Assembly (NCBI GenBank): GCA_016935665.1
Contig: JAFGQN010000077.1
Coordinates: 36,456 to 100,455 of the forward strand
DNA: 64,000 nucleotides
Reading direction: 5' to 3'
Source: Deltaproteobacteria bacterium
Lineage (GTDB): Bacteria > Myxococcota_A > Polyangia > JAAYKL01
Position numbers and translations under genes: made by a program. Below, piece by piece: positions 39,901-48,786 of this stretch (position 1 is its first letter; every line of letters begins with the position of its first letter). The notes beneath the pieces are model-generated. The model was not told the DNA's origin, ran no database searches, and worked only from the letters and a program-made list of their open reading frames with translations.

Positions 39901-41516
39901 CTCATCACCAGAGCTTCCCGGAGTGGATCAATCGGCGGATTGGTCACCTGAGCGAACAACTGTTTAAAATAATCAAACAGGAGTCTGGCCTTTTCAGAAA
40001 ACGCCGCGAGAGGTTCATCATTTCCCATTGAACCAATGGGTTCCTGACCGTTCAACGCCATCGGCAGCAATACAGTACCGAGATCCTCCTCGGTGTAACC
40101 AAATACGCGCATGCGGCTGGTGTAGGTTTCATGATCCATGGGCAGTTTTTTCGAGGCATCAAACAGCCCACGCAATTCGATGCGATTATCTTCGAGCCAG
40201 CGGTGGTACGGTTTCTGCCGTGAAATTTTTCCTTTGATTTCATGGTCAGTGATTATTCGTTTTTCCTCGGTATCCACCAAAAACATTTTGCCCGGTTTTA
40301 AGCGTCCCTTCTGTGCCACCATCTCCGGCGGAAATTCCACTACGCCGGTTTCACTCCCCATCACAACAAGACCATCGGTGGTCACAAGATACCGTGCGGG
40401 ACGCAAGCCATTGCGATCCAAAGTTCCTCCCAACATGCGCCCATCGGAGAAAATCATTGCTGCCGGACCATCCCATGGCTCCATGATTGAGGCGTGATAC
40501 TCGTAAAAAGATCGTTTGTAACTGCTGATGTGATACTTGGGGCCAAATGCTTCCGGAATCATCATCATCATTGAATGGGGCAGGCTTCGCCCATTTAATT
40601 CCATGAATTCGAGCATATTATCAAAGCAGGCAGAGTCACTGCCAGTGGCATTTATCACCGGCAGACACTCATTCAAATCATCGTGAAACACACGACTCCT
40701 GATGGTTGTCTCTCGAATTTTCATATGATTGATATTTCCGCTGAGCGTATTTATTTCGCCATTATGTGCGACATAACGGAACGGTTGGGCTAAACGCCAA
40801 TTGGGCATGGTATTGGTACTGTATCGCTGATGCACCAATGCAAGTGCCGACTTCACCCGTTCGTCATTCAGATCCGGATAATATTCGAACAGCTGGCGAG
40901 CCATGAACATCCCTTTATAGCAAATTGTGCGGGATGACATGCTTGTCAGATAAAAATCTTCGCCTTCTTCTCCAAAATGTTCTTTCACCAGACGCTCGGC
41001 GCGACGTCTCGCCAGATACAACTTTCGCTCCAGAGCAAGGCCCTCCAGACCATTTCCGCCAATGAAAATCTGCTTGCAATCCGGCTCCGCTTCCAGAGCT
41101 ATCTCCCCAAGGCAGCTCGGATTCACCGGCACCTGGCGCCACCCCAGGACTTCCAGACCATGATACTTAATCGCGTCTTCAAGGATTTGGTTACAGGCTG
41201 TCTGAATCCTCTCAATTTTTGATCCAAAAACGAAGCCAACACCATATTTGTTCGCGTCCGGCAAAGTGACGCTCATTTTTGCAGTTTCCTCTCGGAGAAA
41301 TTCATCGGGGACCTGAAATAAAATACCGGCGCCATCCCCTGTAATATTATCGGCACTGGCAGCGCCACGATGATCGAGGTTCAGCAGAATTTGCCTTCCG
41401 AGTTGAACTATTTTATGCTGCTTCTCCCCGGATATATTCGCAACCGCGCCAATACCACAGGCATCATGCTCTCTTCTGGACTCGTATAATCCTTGATCCT
41501 TAAAATACTCAGACAT
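36960..41516 (-). CDS. gltB: Glutamate synthase large subunit GltB
   Basis: The 1518-residue protein starts at ATG 41516; the track's TTG two codons earlier leaves no room for the ribosome-binding site. A short propeptide precedes the glutaminase nucleophile in [10 protein letters not shown] (Cys20). Then come the central and FMN-binding domains ([51 protein letters not shown]), 3Fe-4S Cys ([16 protein letters not shown]) and the GXGXG beta-helix ([27 protein letters not shown]). It makes two glutamates from glutamine and 2-oxoglutarate. Confidence 0.98.
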   Translation of the reverse strand: [1518 protein letters not shown]

Positions 41517-41723
41517 CTTCAATCACCTGTCTAGTCTCATAGCTCACACTATAGATTATTTGTTATTTTTTTCGGCGGAACGCTATGCTCATGGGCCGAA
41601 TGAGTGGCGTCCTCGACAGCTCAGAACTCGCTCTTTAATATATTAGAACGTTACTTGTAAAGGAAAATAGTCACTGATTCGCGCGAAGTCCAGTTGCTAC
41701 CGGTGGTTCGTTTTGGGAATGAC

Positions 41724-41757
41724 AAAAAAATTCCCGGCAATTTTACTAGCCGGGAAT
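41724..41757 (-). terminator. Intrinsic terminator downstream of ompH
   Basis: On the minus strand, TTCCCGGC-loop-GCCGGGAA forms a perfect 8-bp stem with a 10-nt loop, followed by seven T. It lies about 40 nt past the ompH stop, ending the bamA-ompH unit before gltB. Confidence 0.9.
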
Positions 41758-41795
41758 CCCATTAAATCGTTTCAGGAAACATAAGTTCCCCAACG

Positions 41796-42335
41796 TTACT
41801 TGTATTGCGCGTTGTACATCTGGATAAGTTGGTCCGTTAAGTCCAAATGCGCCGGAGCCCACACCACCGCTCCAACAGAACGATCATAAATCATCGTATA
41901 TCCGTCTTTTTTCCCAATTTCCGCAACAATTTTCTCCATTTTGATGAGGATTTCCTGAGTGGCTTTCATTTCCTTTTGTGCCAATTCCTGCTGAAACTGT
42001 CCATAACTCTGCTGAAGTTCCTGCACAGATTGATAATACTCCTGTGCCTTTTTCTGGAGCGCTTCCTGGCTCAAAATGCTCTGCTGCTCCTTCAGCTTTT
42101 CCTGCATCGCCATGATGCTTTTTTCTTTTGTATCTATTTTTTTCTGCAGTTTATCTTTTTCTTTCTGCAGTTTTTTCATGGCCCGCTTTCCTTCATTTGT
42201 CTCATTGAGCGCTCGTCGAAGGTCAACGAAAGCAATCTTTACTTCTTTTGCCGAAGATTTCTGCGTAATGGAAAATACCATTGCAGCACATAGAACAACC
42301 CAAAACAACTTCTGTGTATTTTTTACTACTCTCAT
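41796..42335 (-). CDS. skp: OmpH/Skp family periplasmic chaperone
   Basis: The start at ATG 42335 (MRVVKNTQKLFWVVLCAAMVF...) gives 179 residues with a signal peptide; the track's TTG start is less likely. The mature protein opens with KIAFVDLRRALNET and continues as a long charged coiled coil (KKLQKEKDKLQKKIDTKEKSI...), then returns to the body domain (YTMIYDRSVGAVVWAPAHLDLTDQLIQMYN). Skp escorts outer-membrane proteins to BamA, whose gene is directly upstream. Confidence 0.92.
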   Translation of the reverse strand: MRVVKNTQKLFWVVLCAAMVFSITQKSSAKEVKIAFVDLRRALNETNEGKRAMKKLQKEKDKLQKKIDTKEKSIMAMQEKLKEQQSILSQEALQKKAQEYYQSVQELQQSYGQFQQELAQKEMKATQEILIKMEKIVAEIGKKDGYTMIYDRSVGAVVWAPAHLDLTDQLIQMYNAQYK

Positions 42336-42474
42336 AATCTCCTCATTGTTCAAATGACCAGGCTCATCCCCGCTTGGACACCTTGATTACCAAATTATTT
42401 AGAAAAAAATAACTTCTAAATTTTTCCAAATGCTGTCCCTTTTACGAGTTGGCACTCCATTGAAACGTTCTGGC

Positions 42475-45003
42475 TTAGAAGAAATTTCCGAAAGTGAATT
42501 CAAACAATGCATTATCTTCATCTTCATATCGCTTCAATGGGAATCCCCACTCAAATCGAAGTGGTCCCATTGGAGAGAACCACCTCAATCCAAAACCAAC
42601 AGAGGTTCTCAGATAGATGGGATTCCTGTTACAGGGGTCCGTATATTTTGTGATACCGCGACCAGTCCCGCCCTGGCACCACGAATCCTCAAGATTAAAC
42701 GAGTTACCGGCATCAAAGAAAACGACCCCATTTATATTGGCCATTTCGATAATGGGAAACTCAATCTCTGTATTGAACGTCACTCGCATATTTCCACCAA
42801 TTCCTATACCGCCCGGAATGGGTTCCGCATTGGGATTGAATTTTTGTGGAATTGACAATTTGGGTCCCAGGGACATGGGGGAGTAGCCGCGAACGTCCAT
42901 AATCCCCCCCGAACGATAGCGCAGTGATATGGGGAGTCCCTGGCTGTTATTGGAATAAATCAGCCCCAGATTGGCATTGAACCGAAACACAAACTTCCAA
43001 AGCAGGGGGAAATACCATTTAGAGTTAAATGTGTATCGTGTATAATCGAAATCCGACCCCAGATATTTGCTTGCCCACTCCATCCCAACTGAATTGTAGG
43101 ATCCCTTGGTTGGGAAAAGCCGGTTGTTGCGCAGGTCATAAACCAGTCGCCCGTTCACCGAAGAGCTCCATCCCTCCTGGAACAGGTACGCTAGAGGCAA
43201 CTCGTTGAAACCACTCGATGTTCGTTGCCCGCTAATCAATAGGCCATCGTTGGAACCCAGGTTTATTTTATCGTATTGCAAATCATAGCTGAGATACAGC
43301 CGTAAGTCCCGAAGAATCAGAGAATGCCCGAGTGTCAGCTCCCCACCCGTCGATGTTTTCGCGTAGTCGGTCAGCCCCACGGTGGTGTTGAACAATTTGA
43401 ACGCGAACGTCCAGTCAGTGTCCAGAAAGTGCGGTTCCCAGAAGTCGAAATTAAACATCTGTCGCATCCTTGAAAGCTGCGCCTGGAGGGACACCGTCTG
43501 TCCATTTCCCATAAAGTTCTGCTCAGTAATTCGAGCCTGGGCAATAAAATTCTCAACAGTGCTGAATCCCATTCCCACCTGAAACTGGCCCGTATGCTTC
43601 TCCACCACTTCAACGGTTGCGATAACTTTGTCCTGGTTGCTGCCCGGACGAGTCGTCAGTTCAACCGACTCGAAGAATCCGAGTTGCGTAACTCGGGCCT
43701 TGGAAATATCAATACCGGTCTGACTATATTTATCGCCTTCGTATATATCCAATTGATTTCGAATTACCCTGTCTCGGGTTTTCGTGTTGCCATGCAGTTC
43801 AATTCGCTCAAAATAAACCAGAGGCCCCCGAGTAACTTCGAGTACCAAATCCACTATTCTGGTTTCTTCATTGGTGATCGTTTTCAATTCCACGTTGGCA
43901 TACGCAAAGCCGGCGTCCTGGTAATGCCGCGTAATCCGATCCACATCTTCCATGATGGACGTTCTGGAAAAATATTCGTCGCGTTGCGTATGAACCATAG
44001 CGCGAACTTTTCGTCGGCCTCCCAGAAGCTCTATCTTCTCCCCCGCCACATTGCGCTCCACAACATTGATTCGCCCGACTTTATATCGCGGACCTTCAAC
44101 AATAGGAACTGAAAGGAAGATATACCTACGATCCACAGACAGTTCCACCCTTGGAGTTCCCACCTGAATATTAATGTATCCCTGATCCCAATAGAGTGCC
44201 TGAATCATGGTCATATCCCGGTCAAACAGTTCGCGATTAAATTTACCGGAATCTGTCAAAGCGGAAAGTGGACCGCCGGTTCTGGTGGCCATATATCGGG
44301 AGATTTCAGCATCGGAGATGGCGTGATTTCCAACAAAAGTGATTTTACGTACTTCCACCTGAGCGTGCTCCGAAATCACGAAAATCACATCAAAAATATT
44401 CTCCCCCCGAGCTTCTTCCAACCGAAAGGTCACCTCCGAAAGGAAGTATCCCTGTTCGGTATACAGATCTCGGATTTTCTGAACATTCCGATGCACTGAT
44501 GGAATATCGAGAGGTGTGTTCTCTTCAAGATCAATGACCTCGAGGATATCGTCTTCATCTATTTCGTCGTTCCCCTCAATGCGTACCTCATGAATCGCCC
44601 GCTTTTCCAGCAATTGAAATCGAAGAAGGACGCCCTGCTCCACCTCGGAGACAAACACCTGCACATCTTCGAAAAAACCGAGATTGTATATCGCCTTCAC
44701 ATCACGACTGATTCGAGCAGCGTTGTATTTCATTCCTTTTCGAGTTCCGATGTTGGCACGAATATCATCCGCCCCCACACGACGATTTCCCACGACTTCA
44801 ATGCCGACAACCGTCTGATCGTGATACTTTTCCCCAATTTTAATGACGTTCTCGAAGGGGCGCGCCTCTTCGGACGGGGGCTCTTCAACAGAAATGGAAG
44901 GCTGATTCAATCGCATCCCGCCGCCGAGTTCCTGAGCAGCAACGGGCCAACTTCCTGCAATTATCAGGAGTAATAGAGCTGTTTTGACATTCTTTATAAT
45001 CAT
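42475..45003 (-). CDS. bamA: Outer membrane protein assembly factor BamA
   Basis: The start at ATG 45003 gives 842 residues and a signal peptide (MIIKNVKTALLLLIIAGSWPVAA). Five POTRA-like repeats (first VVGIEVVGNRRVGADDIRANIGTRKG) precede a 16-strand surface-antigen barrel with the conserved RGY motif (DVRGYSPMSLGP) and a C-terminal aromatic residue (ALFEFTFGNFF). It is the core insertase for outer-membrane barrels. ompH/skp follows at 139 nt, the usual arrangement. Confidence 0.97.
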   Translation of the reverse strand: MIIKNVKTALLLLIIAGSWPVAAQELGGGMRLNQPSISVEEPPSEEARPFENVIKIGEKYHDQTVVGIEVVGNRRVGADDIRANIGTRKGMKYNAARISRDVKAIYNLGFFEDVQVFVSEVEQGVLLRFQLLEKRAIHEVRIEGNDEIDEDDILEVIDLEENTPLDIPSVHRNVQKIRDLYTEQGYFLSEVTFRLEEARGENIFDVIFVISEHAQVEVRKITFVGNHAISDAEISRYMATRTGGPLSALTDSGKFNRELFDRDMTMIQALYWDQGYINIQVGTPRVELSVDRRYIFLSVPIVEGPRYKVGRINVVERNVAGEKIELLGGRRKVRAMVHTQRDEYFSRTSIMEDVDRITRHYQDAGFAYANVELKTITNEETRIVDLVLEVTRGPLVYFERIELHGNTKTRDRVIRNQLDIYEGDKYSQTGIDISKARVTQLGFFESVELTTRPGSNQDKVIATVEVVEKHTGQFQVGMGFSTVENFIAQARITEQNFMGNGQTVSLQAQLSRMRQMFNFDFWEPHFLDTDWTFAFKLFNTTVGLTDYAKTSTGGELTLGHSLILRDLRLYLSYDLQYDKINLGSNDGLLISGQRTSSGFNELPLAYLFQEGWSSSVNGRLVYDLRNNRLFPTKGSYNSVGMEWASKYLGSDFDYTRYTFNSKWYFPLLWKFVFRFNANLGLIYSNNSQGLPISLRYRSGGIMDVRGYSPMSLGPKLSIPQKFNPNAEPIPGGIGIGGNMRVTFNTEIEFPIIEMANINGVVFFDAGNSFNLEDSWCQGGTGRGITKYTDPCNRNPIYLRTSVGFGLRWFSPMGPLRFEWGFPLKRYEDEDNALFEFTFGNFF

Positions 45004-45085
45004 AATTGTCGAGTACAACTTTCGTCAGTAGTTCGATCCATTTTTCAAAATCCACTATTATCGAAAACAGAAAATGGAATGCGGT

Positions 45086-45115
45086 TTTGTACGTTGTGAT
45101 GGGCAGTGAAGTCAA
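45086..45115 (-). promoter_or_regulatory. Candidate sigma-70 promoter for bamA
   Basis: On the minus strand TTGACT is followed after 18 nt by TACAAA, about 83 nt before the bamA ATG. This is a visual match only. Confidence 0.35.
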
Positions 45116-45199
45116 CTGCGGATCGGATTAATTTTCATTTAAAATTATCAATAAAATAGCCAAAGGGGTTTTCCGCTCCAATCCGGGACCAGAACGAAC

Positions 45200-45958
45200 T
45201 CAAACGATATCAATTACTGATTCCGATAAATAACGCACAAGAATGGAGATGATTTGCCATAAAAACAAAACCAGAACGAGTTGAATCAGGTATACTCGCA
45301 ATATTGGAATCAATGCGTTTGAACCGCTTCCCACCAGTCGCCAAAGTACACCCATCACTGTTTCAACCAAAATCGCTGTGACGAAAAGCGGAGCCGACAC
45401 CAAAATCCCAAACATGAACGCCGCCGAGAGCAGACGCAGCATCCGGTACAGCAACGTCTCATCAATAAAAGCACCGTCCGCGCCTCCCATGGGCGGAAGC
45501 ATCATTAAATGATGGTGCAACGCCTGAATTAACAGATGATGACCATCAGTGACGAAGAACACGCATGTCGCCAGATAAAAGGTCAAACTGCCATAAAGAG
45601 ATAGCGGTGCGGTTGGCATATCCAAAAAAATCACATTATTCTGCAATCCACCGGCAATACACAGCGCTGTCCAGCACATCCTTAAAGACAAACCAATCAG
45701 CAGACCATAACCGAACTCCGTCGCCAGCAGAAACAGGCCTGTCGGCCACGCAACAGGGACGACGACGCCAGCGGCTTCGATCGTTCCAGGGAGAAAGAAT
45801 GCTGCCAATGCAAGGGAAAAACCGCCCACCACTGCGATGGGCAATGCTCTGACACCCAACGCCGGAAAAAAAACAAGTGCGACAAAAAATCGGATGAAAA
45901 TCGAAGCAAATGTAAAAAGAACCTGCCATTCGGCATCAGGAAATATGTCCGCATACAT
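45200..45958 (-). CDS. FliR/SctT-type export apparatus membrane protein
   Basis: The 252-residue protein has about six hydrophobic segments with FliR-like features: FASIFIRFFVALVFFPALG near the N-terminus, LLATEFGYGLLIGLSLRM in the middle and a C-terminal LIPILRVYLIQLVLVLF segment. FliR/SctT completes the flagellar or type III secretion export gate. It begins 1 nt after the FliQ-like stop. No other flagellar or injectisome gene is in the window, so which machine it serves is unknown; the gene is placed between bamA and an AgmX-domain gene. Confidence 0.82.
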   Translation of the reverse strand: MYADIFPDAEWQVLFTFASIFIRFFVALVFFPALGVRALPIAVVGGFSLALAAFFLPGTIEAAGVVVPVAWPTGLFLLATEFGYGLLIGLSLRMCWTALCIAGGLQNNVIFLDMPTAPLSLYGSLTFYLATCVFFVTDGHHLLIQALHHHLMMLPPMGGADGAFIDETLLYRMLRLLSAAFMFGILVSAPLFVTAILVETVMGVLWRLVGSGSNALIPILRVYLIQLVLVLFLWQIISILVRYLSESVIDIV

Positions 45959-45959
45959 G

Positions 45960-46229
45960 TCACTGCACCACAGCTTGCAGCAACTGCCAGGTTTTCTCTG
46001 TAAAGCCGAGGACGCGCTGCGCTATCCACGGCGCGAATACCAGCAGTCCCGCCAGCACGGCAAGAATTCGCGCCATGCTGCCAATCGCCGGTTCTGAAAG
46101 CTTTGTGTAATGGGATAACCAGCCGACCAGCACACTTGTAAGCAGTGCTGCGGTAAGCACTGGCGCACATAACAGTAACAGCAGAAAGAGCGCCTCTTCA
46201 AACAGCTCAACCAGAAAGGCAGCATCCAT
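45960..46229 (-). CDS. FliQ/SctS-type export apparatus membrane protein
   Basis: The 89-residue protein is the standard FliQ size, with two hydrophobic hairpin segments (ALFLLLLLCAPVLTAALLTSVLVGWL and MARILAVLAGLLVFAPWI). The polar turn LSHYTKLSEPAIG replaces the common QATTQINEQTL loop. FliQ/SctS subunits stack with FliP and FliR in the export gate. The FliR-like gene follows after 1 nt. The initiation region has only a weak ribosome-binding site, so coupling to the upstream AgmX-domain gene, 6 nt away, is likely. Confidence 0.8.
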   Translation of the reverse strand: MDAAFLVELFEEALFLLLLLCAPVLTAALLTSVLVGWLSHYTKLSEPAIGSMARILAVLAGLLVFAPWIAQRVLGFTEKTWQLLQAVVQ

Positions 46230-46235
46230 CTCGAA

Positions 46236-47129
46236 TTATCTTGAAGGAGTGAAAACGATGGGGAACTGAACAGATGATGAGTCCGTGGCGGGCGGAAAAA
46301 CCCACCGTTTTATGGCGCCACCCATGCAATTGTTTAACGTGGGAATCCGTGCGCCCGGACCAGTGACACGTACGCCGGTCACTGTTCCGGATTTGCCGAC
46401 AGTCACATGAAATGTGGCTTTCAAATCCGACGAGGTAGGGGCGGTGCCGCTTTTCAATGCCCGCTCATAGCATTGCTGAAGACTGCTACGATGCCTGGTG
46501 ACCACGCGATTCAATTCTGTTGCAGTTAATCCCTGTCTCTTCGCTCCGCCGCTTCCGGCACTTTTACGGCGAGCGTCCACGTTTAAATTGGCCAGAAGCT
46601 CCTGTTTCCGTTCGGCACGCGTGGCAGAACGCGCCTTTTTTCCCTGACGGCTGCCACGAGCCACCTTATCGCGTCCGCTACCCGACAGAGCGTCCGTTTC
46701 TTCCATGTCGCCGGACTCGGACAATGGTCTATCCCGGTAAACTATTTCAGTTTTCGTGACCAGCTTCTCCTTCACCACGGTTTTGGGAGGCATGGCAGAC
46801 ATCACCAGGAAGACCACCAGGGCTCCAATACCAATTCCCGCAATAAATGATATCAGCCACCCGACCCACCGTTTCCCAGAGACAAATTGCTCCGGCAAAA
46901 AAGTGCTCAAACGGCTCAAACGAGACGGAACATCCCAGTGGCTATGCTCCTTGTCGGAAAACCCTGTCAGCGAACGACCCACAACGGCATCAACACTGGT
47001 ATGGACAGCATTAATATCAGAATTAATATCAGCCTCGACCGCAGATACCTGTATATCGAAGAACGACGGTTCACTTTCAGCGGGTCTGGTAAACGAATCC
47101 GCATACTGCTGCTCAAACACCGATTTCAA
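46236..47129 (-). CDS. Membrane protein with AgmX/PglI-type C-terminal domain
   Basis: The 297-residue protein probably starts at TTG 47129, 8 nt after GGGGGGAG. A cytoplasmic N-terminal part (about 1-85) precedes one membrane segment (WVGWLISFIAGIGIGALVVFLVMSAM). A basic linker follows (GKKARSATRAERKQ), then the C-terminal domain: LNRVVTRHRSSLQQCYERALK...FHVTVGKSGTVTGVRV...NNCMGGAIKRWVFPP. This TonB-like fold is typical of Myxococcota AgmX/PglI proteins connected with gliding or envelope machinery. Together with the two export-gate genes just downstream it may form one unit. Confidence 0.8.
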   Translation of the reverse strand: MKSVFEQQYADSFTRPAESEPSFFDIQVSAVEADINSDINAVHTSVDAVVGRSLTGFSDKEHSHWDVPSRLSRLSTFLPEQFVSGKRWVGWLISFIAGIGIGALVVFLVMSAMPPKTVVKEKLVTKTEIVYRDRPLSESGDMEETDALSGSGRDKVARGSRQGKKARSATRAERKQELLANLNVDARRKSAGSGGAKRQGLTATELNRVVTRHRSSLQQCYERALKSGTAPTSSDLKATFHVTVGKSGTVTGVRVTGPGARIPTLNNCMGGAIKRWVFPPATDSSSVQFPIVFTPSR

Positions 47130-47146
47130 AAAAATATCTCCCCCCC

Positions 47147-48529
47147 CTACAGTATATCTATTAAATGCTGCTTTATGCTGTTTCGGGTCTCATCGTCCGG
47201 ACAATAATGCAATGAACGCTCCCAGGTTTCAATAGCTTTAAACTTGAACCCGGCTTTTTGATAGAGGAGCGCCAGATTCTTCATCGCCGGAAAGTAGTTG
47301 GGCTCCAACTCCAGCGTACTTTCCAATTCCCGAATAGCCTGGTAGTTCAACGCCTTTTTTCCAAGCAATAATGCCAGATTGTAGTGGAGTTTGTAGGCGA
47401 GCGGATCGATCTCGAGCCCGCGTTTGAGTAAATCAATCGCCCGGTCCACGTCGCCACCTTTGTACGCTTTAATAGCCTGGGCCAGGATATCCTCGGTCTT
47501 TCTGGTGAGATCTTCCTGGGCTTCAACGAAATCGCTGTTGTCTTCAGCGAGCAACTTTTCCACCTTCTCAATGAACTCTGCCAGCTTGAACGGTTTTTCG
47601 ATAAAATCGTCCACACCATAGGAATCTTTTAAATCCTGTGCATATCGCCATCCCCGATAAATTGCGGATATCATAATTACAGGGATATGGCCGTATTTCT
47701 TGCTTCCTTTAATTTTTCTGCAAATATCGAAGCCGTGCACTTCGGGAAGCATTGCGTCCAGGATAATCATATCCGGTTCTTCGTTCTGAACCATTTGAAC
47801 CGCCTCAAGACCCCGTCCAGCCGTCACCACATCGTAACCCTTTTCAGTCAGCACCCTGGAAATCAATAGCCGAATATCATCTTCATCATCCACAACCAGA
47901 ATTTTCTTTGGCGGCTCCAACTCGGGCTGAGGCTCATCTTCTATTCCGCCAAGCATTCCCAATGGCGGCACCTGCTCGGAAGACGCAAAATCCATCTCCA
48001 ATTCGAGCCCGCCCATGCCGTCCGCATCGTCATTCGGAGTCTCAGAGGTGCGCTTTGCAGCATTGCTGCCAGGCGAAATCGCCGCATCTACCAGTGTATT
48101 AAATGGACCGATGTATTTTCGTCTTCCAGATTCCTTTTCCGAATAACAGATCTCGATCATCTTTATTAACTGAGGTCGCAGTGAGACGCTCGGCATCACA
48201 GTTTTCCCGGAAACAAACTCAATTTCATCGATAATTTTATGGTCTTCAGGCGCTGCCATCGCCAGGTGCAGCATATCACCTGATACGGCAATGGGTAAAA
48301 TCACGTGCTGTTCTGCAATCTCGCGTGGGACAATATCAAGAATGGACAAATCAATTTTCAACGCCTCAAGGTTTACGCCTTGAACCTGTGTCTGGCTTGC
48401 CAGTTTTTCCAATCTATCATTTATGTCAGCAAGCTTTTCCTGGACGTCAGCATCTGACGTGCCAAAGGAACTCGAGGTCGTCCGCGAAAGGTGTATCATT
48501 CCAAGGTCGTTTTTTTTGTCCTGGCTCAT
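47147..48529 (-). CDS. MshEN-receiver-TPR response regulator
   Basis: The start at ATG 48529 (MSQDKKNDLGM) gives 460 residues. An N-terminal GspE-type MshEN domain (IDLSILDIVPREIAEQHVILPIAVSGDMLHLAMAAPED), a known c-di-GMP-binding fold, precedes a linker, a receiver domain (ILVVDDEDDIR, phosphoacceptor in MIILDAMLPEVHG, FIEKPFKLAEF) and three TPR motifs (ALNYQAIRELESTLELEPNYFPAMKNLALL). It may couple second-messenger and phosphorylation input to protein contacts; binding is inferred. It ends 17 nt before the AgmX-domain gene. Confidence 0.85.
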   Translation of the reverse strand: MSQDKKNDLGMIHLSRTTSSSFGTSDADVQEKLADINDRLEKLASQTQVQGVNLEALKIDLSILDIVPREIAEQHVILPIAVSGDMLHLAMAAPEDHKIIDEIEFVSGKTVMPSVSLRPQLIKMIEICYSEKESGRRKYIGPFNTLVDAAISPGSNAAKRTSETPNDDADGMGGLELEMDFASSEQVPPLGMLGGIEDEPQPELEPPKKILVVDDEDDIRLLISRVLTEKGYDVVTAGRGLEAVQMVQNEEPDMIILDAMLPEVHGFDICRKIKGSKKYGHIPVIMISAIYRGWRYAQDLKDSYGVDDFIEKPFKLAEFIEKVEKLLAEDNSDFVEAQEDLTRKTEDILAQAIKAYKGGDVDRAIDLLKRGLEIDPLAYKLHYNLALLLGKKALNYQAIRELESTLELEPNYFPAMKNLALLYQKAGFKFKAIETWERSLHYCPDDETRNSIKQHLIDIL

Positions 48530-48786
48530 ACTGCTCTCTTTGACCTGTTTGCCCCCGTAATTAACTGTTAAATATAATTCCAAAAGATTTTTGAAAACAC
48601 ATTACACATACGAATTATGGACCACAAGCTTAAAAAAAAAAAGCCATTAAAATTATAACTCATAATTCAGTACACTTAAACAAAATCAGTACACGAATGC
48701 CAAACCAGAAATATCTGCCAAACGCCCCGGGATATTTGGAAAAGAAACCCGCAAGAACTCGAGAAAATGAATACCTGGCCAATGAA

